Shown: positions 51,308-58,567 of the stretch, in pieces | Numbering within the stretch: the stretch's first letter is position 1 | Layout of the letters: each line of letters begins with the position of its first letter | NCBI GenBank assembly: GCA_964625865.1 | Contig: CAZVEV010000002.1 | Location: 1-61,029, forward strand | DNA from: CAZVEV01 sp964625865 | Lineage (GTDB): Bacteria > Planctomycetota > Phycisphaerae > SM23-33 | Length of the DNA stretch: 61,029 nucleotides | Reading direction: 5' to 3' | Made by a program: the position numbers and the translations under genes | Notes under the pieces: generated by a model | Seen by the model: only the letters and a program-made list of their open reading frames with translations | Database searches by the model: none | What the model was told of the DNA's origin: nothing

Positions 51308-51850
51308 ATGGATGCTGACGAGAGAATCAGGCAGGCGGACCTGGCGGGACTGGAGATCATCCACTACCCCGATCCGAGACTGACCACCGTGGCGGCGCCG
51401 CTGGGTGAGGTCAACGGGACAGTTACGGCCCTGGTCGACCGCATGTTCGAACTGATGTTCGAGGGCAACGGCGTGGGGCTGGCCGCTCCGCAGGTGGGCC
51501 TGGCGGTCCGGCTGTTTGTTACCTCGCCCACGTTCGATCCCGCCGACCGGCGCGTCTACATCAACCCGCAGATCATCTCGGCCGAAGGCGCGGTCGAGAG
51601 CGAAGAGGGGTGCTTGTCCGTTCCGGGAATCAACTGCAAGATCAAGCGGTCTGCCGTCGTCACCGTGCGGGCGCTGGGCCTGGACGGAGAGACGTTCGAG
51701 GAAACGGCTGACGACCTGGCCGCCCGGGTGATCCAGCACGAAAACGACCATCTCGACGGACTGACCATCGTCAGCCGTATGGGCACGGTAGCCCGAATGA
51801 CCAACCGCCGTCAGTTGAAGGAACTCGAGACCGAGTTCAAGGAACGGTAA
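51308..51850 (+). CDS. def: peptide deformylase
   Basis: Def removes the formyl group from new N-terminal methionines. The 180-residue protein has the three family motifs: GVGLAAPQVG, EEGCLSVPG with the metal Cys, and HENDHLDG with the HExxH pair. The N-terminus (LEIIHYPDPRL) is standard. The ATG at 51308 has only a weak upstream GGAG at long spacing. It is divergent from rnc and lies 57 bp before an unrecognised gene on the same strand. Confidence 0.95.
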   Translation: MDADERIRQADLAGLEIIHYPDPRLTTVAAPLGEVNGTVTALVDRMFELMFEGNGVGLAAPQVGLAVRLFVTSPTFDPADRRVYINPQIISAEGAVESEEGCLSVPGINCKIKRSAVVTVRALGLDGETFEETADDLAARVIQHENDHLDGLTIVSRMGTVARMTNRRQLKELETEFKER

Positions 51851-51907
51851 CCCGTCGCACGGGCATCGGGGCGACGGGACAGGTGTTTGAATTCAGGGAG
51901 AACTGCG

Positions 51908-53644
51908 ATGAAGCTCGCCGCCGGCACGGTCCTTGTTCTGGCTGTCCTCTACACGCCCGCCCTGTCGGCCGCGCAGGACACCGACGGGGAGAACTTCCCG
52001 CGGATGGAGAAGTACCTCCGCGCGGGCAAGATTCGCGAATACGTCGCGGACGCCACCGCCTTCGTCCAGGCCAATCCCAAGAGTCCCTATGCTCCCCGCG
52101 TGGTGTTCGATCTGCACATACTGGCGGGCCTCCAGGGCGATGCCGACAAGGTCAACGCCACCCGGATCGCCCTCGTGCTGCACTATTCGGACAGTGCGTA
52201 CGGCCTGCACCTTTTCAAGGCCTTCAAAGACGCCGAGGCCTACCGCAAGTTCCTCCTCGGCGCGCTGGATGCGTGGCTCGACGACATGAATGACACGAAG
52301 GCTCGGAGCCTCGCACGCGGGATCCGGCGCGGCGCGGGGCGGTTCAAGGACGACTTCCTCAAGGACAACACGTTTCTGCTCAAGTGCATCCTGCTGGCCC
52401 GGCAGGTCGGCGATGCGGAGATGGAACAGGCCCTCGCCCGGAGGCTTCGCGCCGTCCTGAAGGCCGACACCGAAGGCAAGCAGGCCAAACTGGCCAAGGT
52501 CGTCGCGGTGTGCCTCGCCCCGGACGCCGCTGCCGCCGACCGGGTGGCCCGGCTCGATGCGATGACCGACAACGGCCACGCCCATGCGTTCAAGCGGTAC
52601 TTCCTCTCACGCCTGAGCCCCGCCGAACAACGCATGCCGACCATGATCCGAATAGCCGCCTGCTCCGACTGGGCCGCCGGGCGATTCGACAAGGCCCTGG
52701 CGAAGATCGCGTCCCTGCCCGAAAAGCACGTCGACGTGCAGGTGCTGTTCTGGAAGGCTTCGTGCCTCTTCGCCGAAGGCAGGCGTGCCGAAGCGCGACA
52801 GGCGTTGGCTGACGTATCCAAGTACCCTGTCGGCCCATGGCGCACCACAGCCGAGCAGTATGCCGCCTGCCTCAAGACCTACGACGAGAACCTGCAGGCG
52901 AACGTAACGACGATCCTGGCCGTCCTGGCCCGGTTTCGCGAGAAGACCGAGGTCCTTGAATGCGAGGCCGAAGTGCTGGACGAGGATTCGGCGCCGCTGT
53001 TCCGCGCATACATCGCCGCCGTGCCGGCGGATAACGTCCTCGAGATCATGCTCCTGAAGAAGGGCAAGCTGATCGTCGCTTACAGAACGGACGCCAAGGG
53101 TACGCGCCTCTACGCCGGCAGCAGCGAGAGCATCCTCCTGTTCCCGGGCACGGCCGTCGTGCCGACGTTCCAGTCCAGCCTGACTCGCGGCGATGACGGG
53201 AAGTTCCACTTCACGATGGGCATGGGATTGTCCGGTTCGCTGCAGCAGTCCGCCAAGGCCAGCGAGGGGCTCTGGAACTCCCCGTTCCTTACCACCCGAA
53301 CGGGGCTGCTGGCCTTCCTGGGCTACGCAGCCAAGCGACACGGTTCGATGCCCATCTCGGTGACCAAGGCCGACGGCGGGACGATCCTGACGTGGGGATC
53401 GTTCGACAAGGAGATCTCTCGGATTCACTTCCACGTCAATGCCGACAATGTCCTGACCGACATCCGCGCCGAGGGTTTCCGCATCAGCAAGCTTCGCTAC
53501 GGCGCCAGGTCGGCAATCAAACTGGCCGGTCCGAAATGGCCCGACCTGAAGGTCCGTCGCGCCGGCAAGGACGAGATCCCGCTGGCCGTCTTCGGGCAGA
53601 TGTTCGGCCAACTCATGCAGGCCTTCGCCGAACTGAACGACTAG
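51908..53644 (+). CDS. secreted TPR-like protein of unknown function
   Basis: The 578-residue protein has a signal peptide (MKLAAGTVLVLAVLYTPALS) followed by alpha-helical, TPR-like stretches: KYLRAGKIREYVADATAFVQ, and the pattern of repeats at DWAAGRFDKALAKIASLPE and LFAEGRRAEARQALADV. From about residue 340 the sequence becomes more strand-rich (LEIMLLKKGKLIVAYRTDAK, FHFTMGMGLSGSLQQ, SRIHFHVNADNVL). I know no family for this combination. GGGAGA upstream supports the start. It follows def on the same strand, but a shared transcript is uncertain. Confidence 0.7.
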   Translation: MKLAAGTVLVLAVLYTPALSAAQDTDGENFPRMEKYLRAGKIREYVADATAFVQANPKSPYAPRVVFDLHILAGLQGDADKVNATRIALVLHYSDSAYGLHLFKAFKDAEAYRKFLLGALDAWLDDMNDTKARSLARGIRRGAGRFKDDFLKDNTFLLKCILLARQVGDAEMEQALARRLRAVLKADTEGKQAKLAKVVAVCLAPDAAAADRVARLDAMTDNGHAHAFKRYFLSRLSPAEQRMPTMIRIAACSDWAAGRFDKALAKIASLPEKHVDVQVLFWKASCLFAEGRRAEARQALADVSKYPVGPWRTTAEQYAACLKTYDENLQANVTTILAVLARFREKTEVLECEAEVLDEDSAPLFRAYIAAVPADNVLEIMLLKKGKLIVAYRTDAKGTRLYAGSSESILLFPGTAVVPTFQSSLTRGDDGKFHFTMGMGLSGSLQQSAKASEGLWNSPFLTTRTGLLAFLGYAAKRHGSMPISVTKADGGTILTWGSFDKEISRIHFHVNADNVLTDIRAEGFRISKLRYGARSAIKLAGPKWPDLKVRRAGKDEIPLAVFGQMFGQLMQAFAELND

Positions 53645-53758
53645 CGGGTGCCGTAGCTTGACGCGAAGCGGCCTGAGGCGTTATCTCGCGGCCGACACCC
53701 TTGAGGGTGTTTGGGCGCATTGAGGGCGGCCAGGGGTCTCCAAACGCGTCAGGTTAGC

Positions 53759-53833
53759 GGTAGGGCGTGCAACGTGTCTGCACGCGGAATGGACACGCCG
53801 CTCGTCCCGCGTGCAACGAGTTGCACGCCCTAC
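53759..53833. repeat. paired-arm palindromic element, GGTAGGGCGTGCAAC family
   Basis: Arms at 53759-53788 and 53805-53833 repeat the pair seen at 33538-33613. The left arm carries TGCAACGTGTCTGCA and the right arm GTGCAACGAGTTGCAC. A solo GCCGTAGCTTGACG arm of the 49515 family lies just upstream at about 53648. It separates convergent genes. Confidence 0.85.
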
Positions 53834-53841
53834 GTCCGCGT

Positions 53842-55422
53842 CTACTTCTGCAACGGCTTGGGAAGGTCGCCGCCGGTCATGTAGCGCCCGGCGCTCAGCC
53901 TGTCGCCCAGTTCGACGGCCCAGTAGTGCGTGCCGAATTTCAGCAGAAGCCTGCCCGTGCTGAAGACCGTGGGCTTCTTCGGATGGCGCATTCGGCGATT
54001 ATCGACCATCACGATCACGCCGCCGGCGAGGCGGTCGCCCGAGCGATACGCCTTCATGGCCTTGGTGCGTTCGTCGCGAATGGTGACGGTGGACTTCCCG
54101 CCGAACTGCATCGCCGAGACCAGACTCAACTGCTCGCCCCCGACGGGCTTGGGCTTGGGCTTGGGTTTCGGTTTCGGCTTGGGTTTGGGCTTCGGCGCAG
54201 TCGGGGCGACCGCCTGGAATACGTTCCGTTTGACGACGGGGTCGTAGGTCTTTCGCTCGGGGGCATCGAGTTTCGCCCCCGGCATTCTGGCGTCGGGGGC
54301 CGGGAAGGGCAGGGCCTCGGCCGCGTCATGGTCGAGCGCGAGCGTTTCGTATCTCAGCGAGACGCCCACGCTGTTGTCGGCCTGGTCGGCACGGAGGGAG
54401 AGGGCGGCCATCCGCTGCAGATACGGCGCGCGAGACACCAGGAACAGCAGGTCGACCACGTCCGACAGCTTGCCCCGCGCGCGGAGCGTCCAGCCGACGA
54501 CGCGATAGGCCCCGCGCTGCTGCGCCCCGTCCAGCGGCTTGAGCTGAAACTCGCTCTGCGTGTTGACGCCGCTGCGGCGGGCGGCGTCGGTCAGGTGGGC
54601 CTGGGCCTTGCTCGAGACGTCGGACGCCTCGGCGGCGAATGTTACCGCAGCCAGGGCGCCAAGGCGCGTCTTGAGGGTTTCCCCCTCGGCGGCCTGGTCC
54701 CTCAGGCCCTGAACGTCTTTCCGCAGGCCCTCGGCTTGGTGACGCAGGGCCGCGATCTGTTCGGGAATGGGCGCCAGCGCGGTCTTCGGCGGTGGTGCAG
54801 CCCCGGGCCGACTTGTCGTCTTGACCGCCGGTGCAGGCGCAAGTGGGGCGTCGTCCCGCCTGGCTGCCGCGGCCGGCGGGGTGGTGATGTCCAACGATGC
54901 CGCATGGGCGTACTTCACCGCCAGCGCGTCGCTCATCGAACGGATCGGACCGGGTCTGACCGTGTAGCCGGCGCCGGCCAGGCCCGTCGAGAACTGCTCG
55001 ATCACGTCGGTTGACCGTGAGCGAAGAGACAGGCGTATCGTATCGGCGCCGGAGGTGGTCAGAGAAACGAGGAAGGCGTCGGCGGCGGGGGGAAACGCGG
55101 CGCTGAGCTTGGCCAGGTGATCCAGCCAGTCCGTGCCTCCGGCGGCCCAGGCCTCGATGGCCCCGACGCGGCTGCGCATCGCACCGATACGCTTCACGTC
55201 GGCCTCGAGCGCCTCGCGAGTGGCAAGGAGGTCTTTGACCGTCTGGGTGGCCTCGGCGAGTTTGCGTCGGGCCAGTTCCTTCGCGGCGGCCTCAGCCCGG
55301 CGAGCCTCGGCCAGACGCGCTGCCTCGGCCTCGCTCGGCCCCGTGTCCTCGGGTGCGCCGTCGGAACAACCGACAAGCGCGATCCCCAGAAGCGTCATCG
55401 CAAGGAGCCATTTTGTTCTCAT
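53842..55422 (-). CDS. lipoprotein with PilN-, PilO- and PilP-like regions
   Basis: The 526-residue protein starts with a lipobox (LLGIALVGCSDG) and a coiled-coil (residues about 20-70, EAARLAEARRAEAAAKELAR). Residues about 95-160 look like the PilN fold (LAKLSAAFPPAADAFLVSL, DTIRLSLRSRSTDVIEQF). A second coiled coil and a PilO-like fold follow (RVVGWTLRARGKLSDVVDLL). Then comes a DPVVKRNVFQ motif, as at the start of PilP/GspC proteins, and a (PK)8 linker before a C-terminal beta domain. In type IV pili these are separate inner-membrane proteins, so this may be a standalone fusion. AGGAG upstream selects 55422. No pil genes are nearby. Confidence 0.6.
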   Translation of the reverse strand: MRTKWLLAMTLLGIALVGCSDGAPEDTGPSEAEAARLAEARRAEAAAKELARRKLAEATQTVKDLLATREALEADVKRIGAMRSRVGAIEAWAAGGTDWLDHLAKLSAAFPPAADAFLVSLTTSGADTIRLSLRSRSTDVIEQFSTGLAGAGYTVRPGPIRSMSDALAVKYAHAASLDITTPPAAAARRDDAPLAPAPAVKTTSRPGAAPPPKTALAPIPEQIAALRHQAEGLRKDVQGLRDQAAEGETLKTRLGALAAVTFAAEASDVSSKAQAHLTDAARRSGVNTQSEFQLKPLDGAQQRGAYRVVGWTLRARGKLSDVVDLLFLVSRAPYLQRMAALSLRADQADNSVGVSLRYETLALDHDAAEALPFPAPDARMPGAKLDAPERKTYDPVVKRNVFQAVAPTAPKPKPKPKPKPKPKPKPVGGEQLSLVSAMQFGGKSTVTIRDERTKAMKAYRSGDRLAGGVIVMVDNRRMRHPKKPTVFSTGRLLLKFGTHYWAVELGDRLSAGRYMTGGDLPKPLQK

Positions 55423-55536
55423 GAGAATCTCCTGCAGCGGGCGCAAGGACATCACGTGGCGACCGCAAAGCCGCGCCGATACCTCATTCGTCGGACATTG
55501 CGTGTCAATCGCTTAACTGTATGCATCCCGTGACGC

Positions 55537-55568
55537 GTGCCGTGGCTTGACGCGAAGCGGCAACCACG
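55537..55568. repeat. solo GCCGTGGCTTGACG arm
   Basis: A single copy of the 49515-family arm (GTGCCGTGGCTTGACGCGAA...) lies in the 492-bp gap between the PilN/O/P-like gene and the PEP-CTERM terminator. Further along, at about 55650-55755, a short open stretch reads like a protein C-terminus but has no start codon. Otherwise I see nothing there. Confidence 0.6.
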
Positions 55569-55854
55569 TGGAGGCGCGATAGTGTGCGACCCTCTTGGGC
55601 CTGTTGCCCAAAGCCTTTCCTGGGCGACCATGGTATAACCCGGGCAATGGGATGAAGAGGCATTTGCTCAGCGTGACCGGGGCAGGTTGGACGCGGCGTC
55701 AGACGAGATGTGGCGGCAGTTGCAGGGAATTCTCAAGCCGGAAGACGGCTCCTGACGGGCGAGCCGTCGTACATGCCCTTCCCTCTCGTTCGGTAGCCAT
55801 GCCGATTCAACCCGAGAACACGCCCCCTACGGACCCGCAGTCGAGCCGGTCCAT

Positions 55855-55887
55855 TGAAAAAGCCCCACCGGGCGAACCGGTGGGGCT
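55855..55887 (-). terminator. rho-independent terminator of PEP-CTERM gene 55915
   Basis: On the minus strand AGCCCCACCGG pairs with CCGGTGGGGCT (11 bp, TTCGC loop), followed by TTTTT. It lies 28 bp past the stop. The same hairpin with its upstream flank recurs at 57020. Confidence 0.85.
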
Positions 55888-55914
55888 TGGTGTGTCTGAA
55901 GATCGTGGATCGAG

Positions 55915-56658
55915 CTACCGCTTCCGCGTTCGTCGCAGCCCCAGCAGGCCAACGGCGGCCAGGGCGAGGGTGGTCGGTTCGGGAACCTCGGTGGCCAGCC
56001 GAACTTCGCCCAGACCGTAACGGTCGCCGCCACCAGTGATACCGGGTTGACCCAAGTAGTTGTTGTCAATGCGAACAGCGACATACTGAGCTGTTTGCGA
56101 CGAGCCGAAACTAAAGAACTGGGCATAGTTGGCAGAAGCAACATTACCGGGAATATCGTCCATCGTACCGGACAGGTCTGCCGTTTCTGTGCCAAAATCA
56201 AATGAGTTCCCTTCAGCGTTTGTGTGCAGGATTACGCGAAAATCACGGGTATGATTTCCATGATCGGTGGTGAGGGGTCCACCGTTGTTGCCATACTGCC
56301 ACAGGATAATCGATCCCACCGCAGTGTCCGCTCCAAGATCAAAGACAAACTCTGGATTTCCTGATCCCGTCCCGCGCGTCCATGACTCAGCGTGACCGTC
56401 GCCGCTTAGTTCGGCGACCGTGTTCATCGTGTTGGCCAAAGACTCACCGGTATTCAGGGCAACGCCAGTCCCGGCAGGCCGTTGAAGGCTGGCGGCGGCG
56501 AAACCGGCATTGTCATCCAACAAATACAAGTGGCTTGAGCCGGCATCGCCGGTGATGTCAGTGGTCACCGATGATGGTTTGATGATGGCAGCGGAAGCCA
56601 TGCCAACGTGGACGACTGCGATTGCAACGATTGCACAAATGATGGTTCGCTGTTTCAT
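55915..56658 (-). CDS. PEP-CTERM protein with a discoidin-like domain
   Basis: The 247-residue protein has a signal peptide (IICAIVAIAVVHVGMASA) and a galactose-binding/F5-8-type beta-sandwich pattern (SLANTMNTVAELSGDGHAES, ADTAVGSIILWQYGN, YVAVRIDNNYLGQPG). A PEP-CTERM tail follows (VPEPTTLALAAVGLLGLRR, then TRKR). The domain usually binds glycans at the cell surface. GGAGG 6-7 nt upstream gives a strong start. It is transcribed from a conserved promoter (56913) with a leader of about 250 nt. Confidence 0.82.
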   Translation of the reverse strand: MKQRTIICAIVAIAVVHVGMASAAIIKPSSVTTDITGDAGSSHLYLLDDNAGFAAASLQRPAGTGVALNTGESLANTMNTVAELSGDGHAESWTRGTGSGNPEFVFDLGADTAVGSIILWQYGNNGGPLTTDHGNHTRDFRVILHTNAEGNSFDFGTETADLSGTMDDIPGNVASANYAQFFSFGSSQTAQYVAVRIDNNYLGQPGITGGGDRYGLGEVRLATEVPEPTTLALAAVGLLGLRRTRKR

Positions 56659-56912
56659 TTGATTTCCTCCTGACTGATAGGAGATCTGATTCCGCGTGAC
56701 GGTGCGTCGGTGGCCCCTTCGACCTTGCTCGCTTCGACAGGCTCAGGGTCTGACGACAGGGTAAACCGAGGGTGAGGCGTTTGGACAAAGGCCGAGCATT
56801 CGATGCTCGCGTAATCCTCTGTGCCCGTGGCTCTCAGCACGTGACCCATCCGTTTGGCTCGCCTCGCGAATCTGTTGACGCCCAGGGAACATCCCTGAGC
56901 CGACTCGAAGGT

Positions 56913-56941
56913 AACCTACCACACTAGCCCGGCCGGGTCAA
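56913..56941 (-). promoter_or_regulatory. promoter of PEP-CTERM gene 55915
   Basis: On the minus strand TTGACC, 17 bp, TAGGTT. The same layout (TTGACC, 17 bp, TAAGGT) precedes the neighbouring PEP-CTERM gene, and the flanks are similar. A CAGGGA/TCCCTG hairpin (56883-56897) lies just inside the expected transcript. Confidence 0.7.
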
Positions 56942-57019
56942 GGGCCAACCTGAAGAAAAACGACGCCGTTCGGTTCAGCCATTGGGTCGTTGTCTTGCCC
57001 GCAGTCGAGCCGGTCCATT

Positions 57020-57052
57020 GAAAAAGCCCCACCGGGCGAACCGGCGGGGCTT
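57020..57052 (-). terminator. rho-independent terminator of PEP-CTERM gene 57079
   Basis: The stem AGCCCCGCCGG/CCGGTGGGGCT (one mismatch) followed by TTTTT on the minus strand. The sequence around it is nearly identical to the one at 55855, including CCGCAGTCGAGCCGGTCCAT. Confidence 0.85.
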
Positions 57053-57078
57053 GGTATGCGTGCTGATTCCGGATCGGA

Positions 57079-57720
57079 TTACCGTCTTCGCCTTCGCAGC
57101 AGCCCCAGCAGGCCGACCGCGGCCAGGGCGAGGGTGGCCGGTTCAGGCGTTGGCGTGCCGATCACATCGACCTCACGCCAGACGTTCCCGTTGCCTATCG
57201 TCGAGTGATCGAGACGAAGGGCATCGACTCCCGTTCCGATGAGCCCGCCGCCGTTATCGAACAGATGAGACTCTGCGAAGATGCCACTGACGACCCCAGT
57301 GCTCACCGGCCCGCCGGTGATGGTCACCGACGTCCATGACGGATCGCCCACGAAGCTGATTTCCAATGCGTACTGGTGTCCCGCCCGGTTATCGTTCCAT
57401 CCCGAATAGACGTCGATCTGCTGGATGTCGTACCCCAGCGTGTTCGTGCTGACATCGAGGAAGTACTCGAGCGCGTCCCCGCTGATAATCCCGCTATGCA
57501 CATTGGCCCCCCAGTTACCCTGGCTCACGTCACCGTCGACGTCCCAGTCGGTCGGGGCGTTGTCATTTCCGGCGCCTTTCGAGGCCAGAGACATCTGCAG
57601 CAGGTCCGTCGTCGACGCTGTCGGCTCGGTGGTGCTCGTTGAGGTGGTGTAAACGATCGCGGCCTGTGCGGTCGTGCCCACCAGGCCCAGTGCCAGTAGT
57701 GTGACAATCATGGTTCGCAT
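57079..57720 (-). CDS. PEP-CTERM protein of unknown fold
   Basis: The 213-residue protein has a signal peptide (MIVTLLALGLVGTTAQA). The mature part has strand-rich sequences such as ALEYFLDVSTNTLGYDIQQI, DVYSGWNDNRAGHQYAL and SWTSVTITGGPVSTGVV, probably a surface beta-sandwich, but I recognise no named domain. It ends in the PEP-CTERM tail TPEPATLALAAVGLLGLL, then RRRRR, almost the same as its neighbour. GGAG 8 nt before the ATG at 57720 supports the start. It has its own promoter and terminator. Confidence 0.75.
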   Translation of the reverse strand: MRTMIVTLLALGLVGTTAQAAIVYTTSTSTTEPTASTTDLLQMSLASKGAGNDNAPTDWDVDGDVSQGNWGANVHSGIISGDALEYFLDVSTNTLGYDIQQIDVYSGWNDNRAGHQYALEISFVGDPSWTSVTITGGPVSTGVVSGIFAESHLFDNGGGLIGTGVDALRLDHSTIGNGNVWREVDVIGTPTPEPATLALAAVGLLGLLRRRRR

Positions 57721-57892
57721 CTTGAAACTCCTGCGGTGATGGAGAAGCCGCCAAAGCTCACCCATCTGCAACGATTCCTCGTAACCGTTCAGGCGAAGTG
57801 TCCGGCCGGTCTTTGTTCCTCACTCGGCTGCAAAAGGCATCCACTCTACCTCGCCAGGCTCTGTTGGTCCCGGTGACCAACTCTTATCAGAA

Positions 57893-57921
57893 ACCTTACC
57901 ACACGCCCCCGTCCAGGTCAA
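57893..57921 (-). promoter_or_regulatory. promoter of PEP-CTERM gene 57079
   Basis: TTGACC, 17 bp, TAAGGT on the minus strand, followed by a GTTGGTC/GACCAAC hairpin (57863-57881) near the predicted transcript start. The leader is about 165 nt long. Confidence 0.7.
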
Positions 57922-58029
57922 GAGCGTTTTCTTTGAAAGAGCACCTTCGTTCGGTTCGGTCACCGGCTTGACATCTTGTCCGCGTACTCCGCCGCCGCCG
58001 AGAAACGGTCCGCCGCTGCGGATGGTCGT

Positions 58030-58224
58030 ATGCCGTTCCGCATCTTCCCGTTCGCCAGTGGCGGAAGTACCTCGGATGCATCAGGAAGACCGGTCACCGA
58101 GCGTCAGAGAACCGGTCACCGCTTTGGGCGTCGAGACAAAGAAAAAGCCTCCAAGCTCTCGTTCTTGAAGGCCTTATCTCACTACGCCCGACAGGATTCG
58201 AACCTGCAACTTCTTGCTCCGGAG
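58030..58224. repeat. 195-bp perfect direct repeat, copy 1
   Basis: Identical to 58871-59065. It contains the 3-prime end of the HTH gene sequence, two ACCGGTCACC boxes (58089 and 58111) and, at its right end, the 3-prime half of tRNA-Arg. The bases before and after the repeat differ between copies, so the edges are sharp. Confidence 0.95.
58183..58224 (-). pseudogene. 3-prime half of tRNA-Arg(CCG), remnant
   Basis: These 42 nt equal the tRNA-Arg sequence from the anticodon loop to the discriminator base. The 5-prime half is missing. A half-tRNA duplicate like this is the usual footprint of site-specific integration at a tRNA gene. Confidence 0.85.
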
Positions 58225-58567
58225 AGAACCCAGCGGTCACTTTCATACCTGCAACTTGTGCTGATAACACCTTCTTTTCACGGATGTTATGAGAAGACAA
58301 GAGGCGAAAGCTGAGTGTCCAATTGTTGTACAGTTTGGAACCGTTTGGAACGAAAACCGGTCACCAAACCGGTCACCGATCAAGGGCTGTTTTTCTTCTT
58401 GGCGACCCATGTGAAGTACAATCTTCTCTTGCCCCGAGCCAACTGGCTGATGTAGGATTTCTGAGAACGCCCCACGACGGTTAGCGTTGAGAGAACTCCG
58501 ACGGTGCCTGTCCTCGACAGGTTCCGCAGGCGTTTTCACGGGTTTTCGGCAAATGGGTGCCGAGAGT

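Noticed and set aside
55650..55755. A short protein-like stretch ending in a stop (LDAASDEMWRQLQ)
   Set aside because: It has no start codon after an upstream in-frame stop and no ribosome-binding site. It may be a gene remnant, but the evidence is too thin to annotate it.
58225..58567. An integrase or recombinase gene in the tRNA-linked unit
   Set aside because: No frame in this stretch shows the tyrosine-recombinase R-H-R-Y pattern or serine-recombinase motifs; the short frames have no recognisable domain.
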